Shown: positions 14,844 through 23,073, numbered from the stretch's first letter. The stretch is 43,373 bases of DNA from Nocardia jiangxiensis NBRC 101359 (GCF_000308615.1 NZ_BAGB01000156.1:1-43373), one strand, 5' to 3'. The notes: a model not told the origin generated them from the sequence alone. Numbers and translations are program-made.

Positions 14844-15254
14844 TCACGCCGAGGCGTGGCGCAGCGTCGCCAGCAGGGACGACAGCTGTCGCAGTTGACT
14901 GGCGGACAGTGCGCCCAGGATTTCTTTTTCGAGGTCGCGCGCGACGATTCGGGCGTCGGCCAGCGTTCGCCTCCCGGCTTCGGCCAGATGCACCGACCGT
15001 TTGCGGCCATCGACGGCATCGGACCGGCGCTCGATGAGGCCGCGCTCCTGCATCCGCGCGAGCATCTCGGTCAGCGTGGCCTTCGTCGTCGCGCTCGCCT
15101 CACCGAGCGCCTTCTGGTCGAGTCCATCGTGCGCGTCGAGCGCCTCGAGCACCGCGTACTGCGGCTTGGTCAGTTGTGGCATCCGTTCGTGCCACCGGGC
15201 ACCGTGGTCTTGCAGGATCACTCGCATCAGGTGAAACGGTGTGTCGTCGAACAC
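14844..15254 (-). CDS. MarR regulator of hydroxyarylate decarboxylase operon
   Basis: A 136-aa MarR protein from the GTG at 15254, which follows a GGGGAGG site by 4 nt; the open frame extends far upstream but that part crosses the divergent promoter. The HTH reads LTKPQYAVLEALDAHDGLDQ, then KALGEASATTKATLTEMLAR, with wing RRSDAVDGRKRSVHL. The gene is divergent from the vdcB-type gene, with two near-identical palindromes between them. By analogy with MarR/phenolic-acid regulators it probably represses the decarboxylase genes and itself, and is released by a phenolic acid; the ligand is inferred. Confidence 0.88.
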   Translation of the reverse strand: MFDDTPFHLMRVILQDHGARWHERMPQLTKPQYAVLEALDAHDGLDQKALGEASATTKATLTEMLARMQERGLIERRSDAVDGRKRSVHLAEAGRRTLADARIVARDLEKEILGALSASQLRQLSSLLATLRHASA

Positions 15255-15271
15255 GTGACCTCCCCGTTGTA

Positions 15272-15285
15272 GTTCGTACACGAAC
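15272..15285. promoter_or_regulatory. MarR operator O1
   Basis: GTTCGTACACGAAC: 6-bp perfect arms (GTTCGT/ACGAAC) around AC. It lies 18 bp upstream of the MarR start and shares its arms with the second site at 15307. Confidence 0.8.
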
Positions 15286-15306
15286 AGACTAGCCTGAAGT
15301 CGAATA

Positions 15307-15320
15307 GTTCGTATACGAAC
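15307..15320. promoter_or_regulatory. MarR operator O2
   Basis: GTTCGTATACGAAC, a perfect 14-bp palindrome ending 3 bp before the ribosome site of the vdcB-type gene. Centre-to-centre distance to O1 is 35 bp, so the two dimers would sit three to four turns apart. The position blocks the promoter or start of the decarboxylase operon. Confidence 0.85.
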
Positions 15321-15333
15321 AATGGAGGATCTG

Positions 15334-15975
15334 ATGCGGCTCATCGTCGGAATGTCCGGAGCAACGGGTGCACCACTGGGCGTGGCGCTACTGAAGACGC
15401 TGCGGGACATGCCGGACGTGGAGACCCATCTGGTGCTCTCCCGCTGGGCGCGCACCACCATCGAACTCGAGACCCCCTACTCCGTGGCCGAGGTGCGGGC
15501 ACTGGCCGACGTGGTCCACGGCCCCGGTGACCAGGCCGCCTCGATCAGTTCCGGCTCGTTCCGCACCGACGGAATGATCATCATCCCGTGCAGCATGAAG
15601 ACCCTGGCGGGCATTCGCGCCGGTTACTCCGACAGCCTCGTCGGCCGCGCCGCGGACGTCGTGCTCAAGGAACACCGCCGGCTCGTGCTGGTACCGCGAG
15701 AAACCCCCCTCAGCGCCATTCACCTGCAGAACATGACCGCACTGGCCGAACTGGGCGTGCGCATCGTTCCGCCCATGCCGGCGTTCTACAACCACCCGGG
15801 CACCGTCGAGGACATCGTCGATCACATCGTCGCGCGAGTCCTCGACCAGTTCGATCTACCCCATCCGCGCGCCCGCCGCTGGGCGGGGATCCATGCTCCC
15901 GGCACCGAATTCCCCTCTGCCGCAGTCCATCAGCCCGAATCCGCAACCGATTGGAAAGCCGATGCAATTCGATGA
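15334..15975 (+). CDS. vdcB: UbiX-like flavin prenyltransferase, decarboxylase subunit B
   Basis: A 213-aa UbiX/Pad1-family protein that makes prenylated FMN for the partner UbiD enzyme. Start MRLIVGMSGATGAPLGVALL shows the FMN-binding loop (GxSGAsGa). Also present are SSGSFRTDGMIIIPCSMKTL, the family's 'GS..tdGMiiiPCSmkTla' segment, EHRRLVLVPRETPLS, and HLQNMTALAELGVRIVPPMP with FYNHP. The ATG at 15334 has GGAGG 5 nt upstream. It overlaps the UbiD-family gene by 14 nt and is followed by subunit D, the arrangement known from vanillate/4-hydroxybenzoate decarboxylases (vdcBCD, bsdBCD). The C-terminal 25 residues are longer than usual. Confidence 0.92.
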   Translation: MRLIVGMSGATGAPLGVALLKTLRDMPDVETHLVLSRWARTTIELETPYSVAEVRALADVVHGPGDQAASISSGSFRTDGMIIIPCSMKTLAGIRAGYSDSLVGRAADVVLKEHRRLVLVPRETPLSAIHLQNMTALAELGVRIVPPMPAFYNHPGTVEDIVDHIVARVLDQFDLPHPRARRWAGIHAPGTEFPSAAVHQPESATDWKADAIR

Positions 15976-17389
15976 TCTCAGGTCGTTCCTCGACGCACTG
16001 GACGCAGGCGGTCAACTGCTCCGGATCTCCGACGAAGTGCAAGCAGAGCCGGACCTGGCCGCCGCCGCGAATGCCGCGGGCCGGATCGGCGACACCGCAC
16101 CCGGCCTCTACTTCGACAACATCGCCGGATTCACCAACGCCAAGGTCGCGCTGAACACGCTCGGCTCCTGGCCCAACCACGCGATCGCACTCGGCATGGA
16201 CCCGGCGACATCCACCAGGGCCCAGGTTGCCGAATTCATCCGCCGCTGGGACGCGTTCCCGGTCCAGCCGGAACGCCGCGAGGACGCACCGTGGCGAACC
16301 AACACCGTCCAGGGCGATGACATCAACATCTTCGACCTCCTGCCGCTGTTCCGGCTCAACGACGGTGACGGAGGCTTCTACCTCGACAAGGCCGCGGTGG
16401 TATCCCGCGACCCGGACGAGCGCGACAGCTTCGACAAGCAGAACGTCGGCATCTACCGCATGCAGGTCAAAGGTCCCCGGTACCTCGCGATCCAGCCGGT
16501 TCCGGTGCACGACATCGCAATCCATCTCCACGCGGCAGAAGAACGCGGCGAGGACCTTCCGGTCGCCATCACCCTCGGCAACGACCCCATCATCACGTTG
16601 ATGGCCTCGACACCACTGCGATACGACCAATCCGAATACGAGATGGCCGGTGCAATACGGCAGGCTCCGTACCCCATCGCCACCGCACCCTTGACAGGAT
16701 TCGATGTCCCCTGGGGATCCGAGGTCGTCATCGAGGGAGTCATCGAGAGCCGGCGCCGGGAACTCGAAGGTCCCTTCGGCGAATTCACCGGACACTACTC
16801 CGGCGGGCACAGCATGCCCGTGATCCGGATCGACCGAATCTCCTACCGCACCGATCCGATCTTCGAATCGCTGTACCTCGGCATGCCCTGGACCGAAGTC
16901 GACTACCTGATCGGACCCGCCACCTGCGTCCCGCTCCACAAGCAGCTCACTGCGGATTTCCCCGAGGTGCAGGCGGTCAACGCCATGTACACGCACGGGC
17001 TCCTCGCCATCATCTCCACCCGCAAGCGCTACGGCGGCTTCGCCAAGGCCGTCGGCATGCGGGCGATGACGACACCACACGGGCTCGGCTACGTCAAGAT
17101 GGTCATCCTCGTCGACGAGGATGTCGACCCGTTCAACCTGCCGCAGGTCATGTGGGCACTGTCGACCAAGGTCAACGCCGCAGGCGATGTCGTCCGGTTA
17201 CCCAACCTGTCCGTCGTCGCACTCGACCCCAGCTCCTCACCATCGGGCATCACCGACAAGCTCATCATCGATGCCACCACTCCGGTCACCCCCGACGACC
17301 GCGGCCACTTCAGCCAACCTGTCCGCGACCTACCCGAAACAGCAGCATGGATCGACCGCCTCACCACCATGATCGGAGCACAACGGTGA
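15962..17389 (+). CDS. vdcC: UbiD-family hydroxyarylic acid decarboxylase subunit C
   Basis: A 475-aa UbiD-family decarboxylase that uses prenyl-FMN and a divalent metal to remove CO2 from a hydroxybenzoate-type acid. Start MQFDDLRSFLDALDAGGQLL with LRISDEV is typical. Signature pieces include QNVGIYRMQVKGPRYLAIQ, ITLGNDPIITLMASTPL, LEGPFGEFTGHYSGG with the catalytic Glu region, and SLYLGMPWTEVDYLIGP. Length matches the family. The ATG lies inside the end of the vdcB-type gene and its TGA overlaps the GTG of the next gene. The closest characterised sets act on vanillate or 4-hydroxybenzoate; the actual substrate cannot be read from the sequence. Confidence 0.95.
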   Translation: MQFDDLRSFLDALDAGGQLLRISDEVQAEPDLAAAANAAGRIGDTAPGLYFDNIAGFTNAKVALNTLGSWPNHAIALGMDPATSTRAQVAEFIRRWDAFPVQPERREDAPWRTNTVQGDDINIFDLLPLFRLNDGDGGFYLDKAAVVSRDPDERDSFDKQNVGIYRMQVKGPRYLAIQPVPVHDIAIHLHAAEERGEDLPVAITLGNDPIITLMASTPLRYDQSEYEMAGAIRQAPYPIATAPLTGFDVPWGSEVVIEGVIESRRRELEGPFGEFTGHYSGGHSMPVIRIDRISYRTDPIFESLYLGMPWTEVDYLIGPATCVPLHKQLTADFPEVQAVNAMYTHGLLAIISTRKRYGGFAKAVGMRAMTTPHGLGYVKMVILVDEDVDPFNLPQVMWALSTKVNAAGDVVRLPNLSVVALDPSSSPSGITDKLIIDATTPVTPDDRGHFSQPVRDLPETAAWIDRLTTMIGAQR

Positions 17390-17631
17390 GCACCCCCGCA
17401 CAATCGCTCTGCCCACGCTGCGCCTCGAATACGATCCGCACCCTCGCCACCAGCCCCGTCCCGGGGATCTGGGAAGTCCGCCAGTGCCAGCCCTGCGGCT
17501 TCACCTGGCGCACCACCGAACCCGCGCGACGCACCGACCGCGAGCACTACCCGCGGGCGTTCGTACTGACCGAAGCCGACCTACACGCCGCCCCCGCGGT
17601 GCCGCCTGTCCCACCGCTGGTCTCGCGATGA
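17386..17631 (+). CDS. vdcD: Hydroxyarylic acid decarboxylase subunit D
   Basis: An 81-aa protein from a GTG that overlaps the previous stop (GTGA). A zinc-ribbon pair CPRC and CQPCGFTWR, with SPVPGIWEVRQC between, followed by RRTDREHYP and FVLTEADLHAAP, then PPVPPL near the end, is the conserved plan of the small third subunit of non-oxidative hydroxyarylate decarboxylases. Its exact role is unclear, but it is needed for full activity in characterised systems. Its stop overlaps the ATG of the next small gene. Confidence 0.93.
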   Translation: MSTPAQSLCPRCASNTIRTLATSPVPGIWEVRQCQPCGFTWRTTEPARRTDREHYPRAFVLTEADLHAAPAVPPVPPLVSR

Positions 17632-17882
17632 GCACCCCGAAGCCGACACTCATGTGGGAAGCCGCCGCGAACCCGGGCCGGTACGCACAGTTGCTCGCCT
17701 GGGTTCGCGCAACCGCTGCCGCCGAACTCGGCGACAGCACCGACATTCGCCTCTACAGCTCCCCCGACGATCGCGTCGTCCTCATCGCCACCTCGAAAAA
17801 CCATGTGCGACCGCGAATCCGGTCCGAACCGACCGGGCTGACCCGCCGCCCGCCGCACCAGTGGATGTTCCACCGCCACTGA
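17628..17882 (+). CDS. Small unknown protein after the decarboxylase operon
   Basis: An 84-aa soluble protein whose ATG overlaps the vdcD-type stop (ATGA), so it is the fourth gene of the operon. It begins MWEAAANPGRYAQLLAWVRA, followed by a two-strand segment DIRLYSSPDDRVVLIATS, and a basic proline-rich end with PPHQWMFHRH. I do not recognise the family. The tight coupling suggests a role in phenolic acid handling or enzyme assembly. Confidence 0.7.
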   Translation: MSTPKPTLMWEAAANPGRYAQLLAWVRATAAAELGDSTDIRLYSSPDDRVVLIATSKNHVRPRIRSEPTGLTRRPPHQWMFHRH

Positions 17883-18016
17883 ATCGTCACCGCCCAACAC
17901 AGATGCGGCACCTCCTCCCGCGAACCAGGTCGCGTCCTCACGTCCTCATACGACCGGACGAAACACCGATGACTTTCGCGCTCCGATCACCTCTGTATTG
18001 GTAGGAGGTGGTCACC

Positions 18017-18235
18017 ATGACCGAACCGGTCGTTGTCCGAGACCAGGCACGCGGCGAAGCGGCAGGCGGTGTCGCCGCCTACGCCCGGCGCGCGGGAATC
18101 GACACCGCCACATTCACCGCGGCACTCGAACCGCTGCTCACCCCGGCCACCGTCGGCGCCGAGATCGCACGGCTGTGCCGGGACACCGGCAACCAGTACC
18201 AGCTCACCTGCCACGGACTTCACGCTCCGGCGTGA
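18017..18235 (+). CDS. Small unknown protein preceding the SDR
   Basis: A 72-aa protein with an excellent AGGAGG site 8 nt before the ATG. Residues from GGVAAYARRAGIDTATFTAA through TVGAEIARLCRDTGNQYQLT suggest two amphipathic helices ending in CHGLHAPA. No membrane or signal segment. Family not recognised. It starts an apparent operon with the SDR-like gene 20 nt downstream and the genes up to the sigma factor. The strong ribosome site argues it is real. Confidence 0.65.
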   Translation: MTEPVVVRDQARGEAAGGVAAYARRAGIDTATFTAALEPLLTPATVGAEIARLCRDTGNQYQLTCHGLHAPA

Positions 18236-18255
18236 TCAACGAGAAGGAGAAGGAC

Positions 18256-19047
18256 ATGCTGCTGGAGAACAAGAACGTGGTTGTCTACGGCGCTGGCGGG
18301 GCGGTGGGCGGCGCGGTCGCTCGCGGGTTCGCCCACGAAGGTGCCAGGGTCTTTCTGACCGGGCGCAATCCCGACAACGTCGATACGGTGGCGAAGGAGA
18401 TCGCCGCCGCGGGAGGATCCGTCGAGACCGCCGTGGTCGACGCCCTGGACGAGAAGTCCGTCGCCGAACATCTCGACGCCGTCGTGGCCGACGCCGGTGG
18501 GATCGACGTGTCGTTCAACGCGATCGGTATCTCGCCGCGGGGACTGCAGGGAATCCCGTTCGCCGACCTTCCGGTCGAAAATTTCATGCGACCGGTCACG
18601 ACGTACGCCCAGGCTCACTTCGTGACCGCGAAATCCGCTGCACGGCACATGATCCCGCGTGAATCGGGAGTGATCATGATGCACACGCCCGAACCGGCCC
18701 GGGTGAGTCTGCCGCTGGTCGGCGGTATGAGTGTCGGCTGGGCGGCGATGGAAGCCCTCAATCGGGCGCTGTCCGCCGAATGGGCCCAGCACGGCGTCCG
18801 CTCGATCTGCCTGCGCACTACGGGCATGGTCGAGACGCCGGTGATCGACGTCGTGTACGGGCTGCACGCCGACGCGCTGGGCATCGGCAAAGACCAGTTC
18901 ACCGCCGCCGCCACCGCGATGACCCACCGCAAACGCCCCACCACACTGGCCGAACTCACATCGGTCGCAGTATTTCTCGCCTCCGACCGGGCCTCCGCGA
19001 TGACCGGAACCGTCGCCAACCTCACTGGCGGGCTCATCGTCGACTGA
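18256..19047 (+). CDS. SDR-fold protein lacking the YxxxK catalytic pair
   Basis: A 263-aa Rossmann protein: VVVYGAGGAVGGAVARGFA is the cofactor loop (GxxGxxG), followed by FLTGRNPDN and FNAIGI in place of NNAG. Where classical SDRs carry the catalytic Ser and YxxxK, this has MMHTPEPAR and GGMSVGWAAMEALNRALSAE, so Tyr is replaced by Met and Lys by Trp, although the surrounding helix (AA.EAL.RAL..EW) is preserved. The end VAVFLASDRASAMTGTVANL is a standard SDR finish. It may bind NAD(P) without the usual hydride chemistry or use other residues. ATG with GAAGGAGAAGG upstream. Part of the 18017-21856 operon. Confidence 0.88.
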   Translation: MLLENKNVVVYGAGGAVGGAVARGFAHEGARVFLTGRNPDNVDTVAKEIAAAGGSVETAVVDALDEKSVAEHLDAVVADAGGIDVSFNAIGISPRGLQGIPFADLPVENFMRPVTTYAQAHFVTAKSAARHMIPRESGVIMMHTPEPARVSLPLVGGMSVGWAAMEALNRALSAEWAQHGVRSICLRTTGMVETPVIDVVYGLHADALGIGKDQFTAAATAMTHRKRPTTLAELTSVAVFLASDRASAMTGTVANLTGGLIVD

Positions 19048-19114
19048 CAACACGCACGCCCCAGCCGCCACACCACACCGGCGACCGGGGCACACCCACT
19101 GGAGGAGCACAGCA

Positions 19115-19822
19115 ATGAACGATCTACTCGCGACCGCGGTCGCCGCACACGGCGGCCTGGACCGGTGGAACCGGATCCGGGCGATCACCGTCGAGGCAGC
19201 CATCACCGGCGCCTTCTGGCAGATCAAGGGAAAAGCAGACGCGATGCGCAGCGTCCGCTTCGAGGTGAACACCACACAGCAACAGCTGACCATGGACTAC
19301 GTCGGTCGAAACCGACGCTCGCTCTTCCGGCCCGACCGGGTCGTCCTGCAGCACCTCGACGGCACGGTTGTCGACACACGTGACGACCCGGAGCGGTCGT
19401 TCGACGGCCACCAGTTCCAAACACCTTGGGACGACCTGCATCTCGCGTACTTCACCGGGGAAGCACTATGGACGTATCTGAGTACGCCGTTCCTGTTCAC
19501 GTGGCCGGGGTTCGTCTGCGAAGAGATCGCGCCCATCGAGGCCGACGGTGAAACATGGCGGCGGCTGAACGTCACCTTCCCCGACCACATCAAGAGCCAC
19601 ACCCGCAAGCAGGTGTTCTGCTTCGGTCCGGACGGGCTGCTGCGCCGCCACGACTTCACCATCGACATCGTCGACCCCGGCACCGAGTCACAGCTCTACG
19701 CCGCCGACTACCGCGACATCGACGGCATCATCATCCCCGCCACTCGCCGGGCCTACACCACCATGGGCGACGACCGGATCGACCTGGTCGCCATCGACAT
19801 GGCCGACATCACCGTCTGCTGA
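19115..19822 (+). CDS. Unknown 235-aa protein
   Basis: A soluble 235-aa protein starting LLATAVAAHGGLDRWNRIRA, a motif seen at the start of many uncharacterised lipoprotein-sorting-like or DUF proteins ('A.A.HGG...W.....I'). The rest is mainly beta: VRFEVNTTQQQLTMDY, DRVVLQHLDG, then VFCFGPDGLLRRHDFTIDIV and the near-terminal RRAYTTMGDDRIDLVAIDMA. It lacks a signal peptide, so it is cytoplasmic, unlike LolA/LprG proteins of similar fold. A ligand-binding beta-barrel-like role is possible. It follows a GGAGG site and lies in the SDR/oxidoreductase operon. Confidence 0.75.
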   Translation: MNDLLATAVAAHGGLDRWNRIRAITVEAAITGAFWQIKGKADAMRSVRFEVNTTQQQLTMDYVGRNRRSLFRPDRVVLQHLDGTVVDTRDDPERSFDGHQFQTPWDDLHLAYFTGEALWTYLSTPFLFTWPGFVCEEIAPIEADGETWRRLNVTFPDHIKSHTRKQVFCFGPDGLLRRHDFTIDIVDPGTESQLYAADYRDIDGIIIPATRRAYTTMGDDRIDLVAIDMADITVC

Positions 19823-19851
19823 TCCGAAAACCTTTCCGCAACAGGAGAATC

Positions 19852-20553
19852 ATGCACATCGGAGTCATCGGCGCCACCGGCACCATCGGCAGCCGAATCG
19901 TCACGGAAGCGCTCGACCGCGGGCACCAGGTCACGGCATTCAGTCGCGACGTCTCCGTCGTTCGAGACAGTCGTGAGAACATCCGATGGGAGAACCTCGA
20001 CGTCACCGATGCCGGCGGTATCGCCGCGGCCCTGCCTGGCCTCGACGTCCTGATCAGCGGATTCGGCGCAGGCAACGCCGCCCGCGACCCCGTTGACGCC
20101 GTGGCGCGCGCCATCGCCGATCCCGGCATCTACGCCCGCGCAGCCACAGCATTGCTGACCGCACTGGAAAGCCACTCCAGGGTCCGGCTCATCGTCGTCG
20201 GCGGCGCCGCGAGTCTCGAGGTCCGGCCCGGACAGGTGTTCGCCGATTCCGACGAGCTTCTCGATGCCGCGATCGACGGCTTCGGCCTGCCCAGGGAATA
20301 TGCCGCGGCGATGCACGGCCACGGCGACGCGCTGAACCTGTTTCGCGCCTCCAATCGGCTCTGGACCTACCTGAGTCCAGCCGTGGAGATCGCCCCCGGC
20401 GAACGCACCGGCCGTTTCCGGATCGGCGGCGACCAACCCGTCACCGACGCCGAGGGGCGCAGTCGCATATCCGCCGAAGACGCCGCCGTCGCCGTTCTCG
20501 ACGAAGTGGAGCTTCCGCGCTTCGTGCAGCGCCGCTTCACGATCGGTTACTAG
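19852..20553 (+). CDS. NmrA-like NAD(P)H-binding protein
   Basis: A 233-aa atypical SDR. The start MHIGVIGATGTIGSRIVTEA is the GxxGxxG cofactor loop, followed by GHQVTAFSRD; the mid-part VLISGFGAGN and SRVRLIVVGGAASLEV correspond to strands 4 and 5, and LWTYLSPAVEIAPG with TGRFRIGGDQPVTDAEG to the C-terminal part, ending SRISAEDAAVAVLDEVE. No YxxxK is present, as is usual in this group. It probably acts as an oxidoreductase or redox sensor. It has an AGGAG site and precedes the sigma factor gene by 61 nt. A degraded relative lies at 14487-14760. Confidence 0.9.
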   Translation: MHIGVIGATGTIGSRIVTEALDRGHQVTAFSRDVSVVRDSRENIRWENLDVTDAGGIAAALPGLDVLISGFGAGNAARDPVDAVARAIADPGIYARAATALLTALESHSRVRLIVVGGAASLEVRPGQVFADSDELLDAAIDGFGLPREYAAAMHGHGDALNLFRASNRLWTYLSPAVEIAPGERTGRFRIGGDQPVTDAEGRSRISAEDAAVAVLDEVELPRFVQRRFTIGY

Positions 20554-20614
20554 AACGACGCCGACGTGACCTCGACAGCCGAATCAACCACCCCCACAAC
20601 AGGATCGACGGATC

Positions 20615-21577
20615 ATGCACACAGCGACCGAAACCGGTACCGGCAACGAGGATTTCGGACGGCTGAGCGAACCGTTCCGGCGAGAGTTGCTCGCCTACTG
20701 CTACCGCATGCTCGGCTCGGTCGACGAAGCCGAAGAAGTGCTGCAGGACGTCCTTCTCGATGCGTGGCGGGCATACGACGGCTTCGAGGGCCGATCGTCG
20801 TTGCGCACCTGGCTCTACCGCATCGCGACCAGGGCATGTTTCAAAGCGCTGGAAAAAAGCAGACGCAGGCCACTGCCCGCCGATCTCGGCGCCCCCGAGA
20901 CGCACCCGGACGCCGGGCTGGTCCGACGATCCCCCGAGATACCGTGGCTGCAGCCGATACCCGACTTCCTGTTCACCACCGCACCGACCGACCCGGCAAC
21001 TGTCGTGGTGCAACGACAGACCATGCGCCTGGCCCTGATGGGGGCCTTGCAACAGCTACCACCGCGACAACGAGCCGTGCTGATCCTGCGCGACGTGCTG
21101 CAATGGCGAACCAGCGAGGTCGCGGAACTGCTGGAGATGACAACAGCGGCCGTCAACAGCGCGCTGCAGCGAGCACGCGCCCAGGTTCCGCTCAGCCAGG
21201 ACGATCTGACCGAACCCGCCGAGCCACGCCAGCGAGCCCTGCTCGACCGATACGTCACCGCATTCGAAACCGCGGACATCGATCAACTCGTCGCGATATT
21301 GACCGAGGACGCACGATGGGAAATGCCGCCGATCGCGACCTGGTTCGAAGGACGCGACACCATCCTGGCCTTCCTGACCAGGCAGATGCGGGCAATCGGG
21401 CCGACCGAACTGCTCGCCACCTCCGCCAATGGACAGCCCGCCTTCGCCGTATACGCCCGCAGCCATGACGGTGCGCGCCGACCACATGCGGTGCACGTCC
21501 TGACACTTAGCGCCGACGGCGTCAGCGGGGTCGTCGCGTTCCACGGCTCCGGGCTGTTTCCACTGTTCGGGCTCTGA
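20615..21577 (+). CDS. ECF sigma factor with SnoaL-like C-terminal domain
   Basis: A 320-aa sigma-70 family factor of the SigG/SigJ-like type. Region 2 is FRRELLAYCYRMLGSVDEAE then VLQDVLLDAWRAYDGFEGRS and LRTWLYRIATRACFKALE. Region 4 is LQQLPPRQRAVLILRDVLQW then TSEVAELLEMTTAAVNSALQ. The C-terminal third (from QRALLDRYVTAFETADIDQL through WFEGRDTILAFL) is the SnoaL-like domain that controls such sigmas in place of a separate anti-sigma. It is the penultimate gene of the operon beginning at 18017 and may direct its own transcription; target promoters are unknown. Confidence 0.92.
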   Translation: MHTATETGTGNEDFGRLSEPFRRELLAYCYRMLGSVDEAEEVLQDVLLDAWRAYDGFEGRSSLRTWLYRIATRACFKALEKSRRRPLPADLGAPETHPDAGLVRRSPEIPWLQPIPDFLFTTAPTDPATVVVQRQTMRLALMGALQQLPPRQRAVLILRDVLQWRTSEVAELLEMTTAAVNSALQRARAQVPLSQDDLTEPAEPRQRALLDRYVTAFETADIDQLVAILTEDARWEMPPIATWFEGRDTILAFLTRQMRAIGPTELLATSANGQPAFAVYARSHDGARRPHAVHVLTLSADGVSGVVAFHGSGLFPLFGL

Positions 21578-21589
21578 CCGGGCAACGGC

Positions 21590-21856
21590 ATGCCCGAACA
21601 GGAAAACATCGCTCGACACGACGCCGCGCTGCGCGCACAGCTGCGCCTGTTCTGCCAACTCATGCTCGGATCCGACGCCGCCGCCGAAGACATGATTCAG
21701 CAAATTGATCGTCGCGCACTCGATTACCACGACGAGCAGGACAACTGCCCAACGGAACGCGTTCGCCTGTTCCGTATCGCAGCCGAACTCTGCGGGGCTC
21801 CCGAAAAGGCCGCACCAGATACCGTTCCACCCCTGCGTGACGACGGCGTCGACTAG
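21590..21856 (+). CDS. Truncated sigma-region-2-like protein
   Basis: An 88-aa ORF starting 12 nt after the sigma factor stop. ALRAQLRLFCQLMLGSDAAA with EDMIQQIDRRALDYHDEQ, then RVRLFRIAAELCGA parallels sigma region 2 (the LL.YC.RMLGS..EAE..LQ...L.....Y...... LRTWLYRIA pattern), but there is no region 4 and the core-binding residues are diverged. It could be a decaying duplicate, or a small protein that competes with the sigma for core polymerase or for the SnoaL-like domain. Composition matches the neighbours and the frame is clean. Confidence 0.55.
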   Translation: MPEQENIARHDAALRAQLRLFCQLMLGSDAAAEDMIQQIDRRALDYHDEQDNCPTERVRLFRIAAELCGAPEKAAPDTVPPLRDDGVD

Positions 21857-22267
21857 CCCCGTCTCAAATCGACTCGTCCACCCCCGCACACAACCACTAT
21901 CCGACGCCGGGGAGCCGGAACCAGCCTGCGCCCCAACACATGACCGGCTGCACCACGCAGAACCGAGGAGTAGTCCGGCTGGGCCTGGGTACCCGTAGAC
22001 GGACCGGATTCGTTCGAGCCGAAGATGAACATTGTCTCGACTGCTGTGCGGTGGGCGATGCGGATCGGCGAGCCGGTGAAGAACGGCCCGGGGCAGACGA
22101 AGCCGTAGGAGCGATCCATCCTGGCACGTCTTGGAGGATGTCACCCAATTGATATACGCCCCAATGGGTTTGGGTGTGCGGACCGAATCGTGTAGGCCCT
22201 AGGATCAATTCGGGGAGGGCCGGAAGCACGACGGTTGGAGGCGGAGTCGGTGGGCGAGGAGGAAGCT
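21857..22267. other. Intergenic, nothing recognised
   Basis: About 410 bases. Overlapping open frames on both strands look like shadow translations. It holds the 3' end of the sigma operon and the promoter of the methyltransferase gene; no clear hairpin or operator was found. Confidence 0.45.
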
Positions 22268-23059
22268 GTGGATCTGGATGTCGGGCGGGCTCACGGGGCT
22301 CGGATCTACGACTACATCCTGGGTGGCAAGGACAATTACGGGCCCGACCGCGCTGCTGGTGAGGAATCCCTCGAGGTGTGGCCTGCTCTGCGAATTCATA
22401 TGCAGGCCAACCGGACTTTCATGCATCGGGCGGCTCGGTTCCTGGCCGCCGAATGTGGCATCCGGCAATTTCTCGACATCGGGACCGGTATTCCCACCGC
22501 ACCCAATCTGCACGAGGTCGTGCAGGCGGTCGCACCCGACTCGCGGGTGGTCTACGTGGACAACGATCCGGTCGTGCTCGCTCACGCCAGAGCGTTGATG
22601 AGCAGCACCCGCGAGGGGCGTACCGACTACATCCACGGCGATATGCGCGACCCGGAAGCGATCCTCGCGGCTCCCCAACTTCGGCAGACGCTCGATTTGA
22701 ACCGGCCGATCGGGCTGATGCTGATCGCGATGCTGCACTTCATCGAGGATGACGACGAGGCGCTGCGCGTTGCCCGCCATGTCATCGACATCCTGCCCCC
22801 GGGAAGCTATTTCGCCGCGACGATCGCCACCGACGACTTCGCCCCCGAACCACTGGCCAAGGTCCGCGACCTCTACCACTCGCACGGGGAAACCCTCAGG
22901 TGGCGCACCAAAGCCCAAGCGGAGCAGTTCTTCGAAGGACTCGAGCTCGAGGAGCCCGGCCTGGTGCAGATGCACAAGTGGCGACCGGATCCGATACACA
23001 TCGGAAAGATCGATGACGCCGACATCGCGATGTACGGGGCCGTCGGACGCAAACCCTGA
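22268..23059 (+). CDS. SAV2177-family SAM-dependent methyltransferase (DUF574)
   Basis: A 263-aa protein of the large actinobacterial family typified by SAV2177. The N-terminal hallmark VGRAHGARIYDYILGGKDNY is followed by the SAM loop QFLDIGTGIPTAPNLHEV and VVYVDNDPVVLAHARAL. GLMLIAMLHFIEDDDEAL and SYFAATIATDD are further family motifs. The GTG at 22268 has AGGAGGA 4 nt upstream; GTG 22250 and TTG 22235 are alternatives in the same frame. Natural substrates are unknown; there are many paralogues per genome. Convergent with the Smr gene, with only 14 nt between the stops. Confidence 0.92.
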   Translation: MDLDVGRAHGARIYDYILGGKDNYGPDRAAGEESLEVWPALRIHMQANRTFMHRAARFLAAECGIRQFLDIGTGIPTAPNLHEVVQAVAPDSRVVYVDNDPVVLAHARALMSSTREGRTDYIHGDMRDPEAILAAPQLRQTLDLNRPIGLMLIAMLHFIEDDDEALRVARHVIDILPPGSYFAATIATDDFAPEPLAKVRDLYHSHGETLRWRTKAQAEQFFEGLELEEPGLVQMHKWRPDPIHIGKIDDADIAMYGAVGRKP

Positions 23060-23073
23060 CCGCGACTACCGGT

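Noticed and set aside
15255..15461. N-terminal extension of the decarboxylase MarR gene to 15461
   Set aside because: It crosses the operators and the divergent start; the GTG at 15254 has GGGGAGG directly upstream.
15334..17631. Ubiquinone/menaquinone biosynthesis assignment for the UbiX/UbiD pair
   Set aside because: The third subunit D with its zinc ribbon and the MarR/operators match the catabolic hydroxyarylate decarboxylase type.
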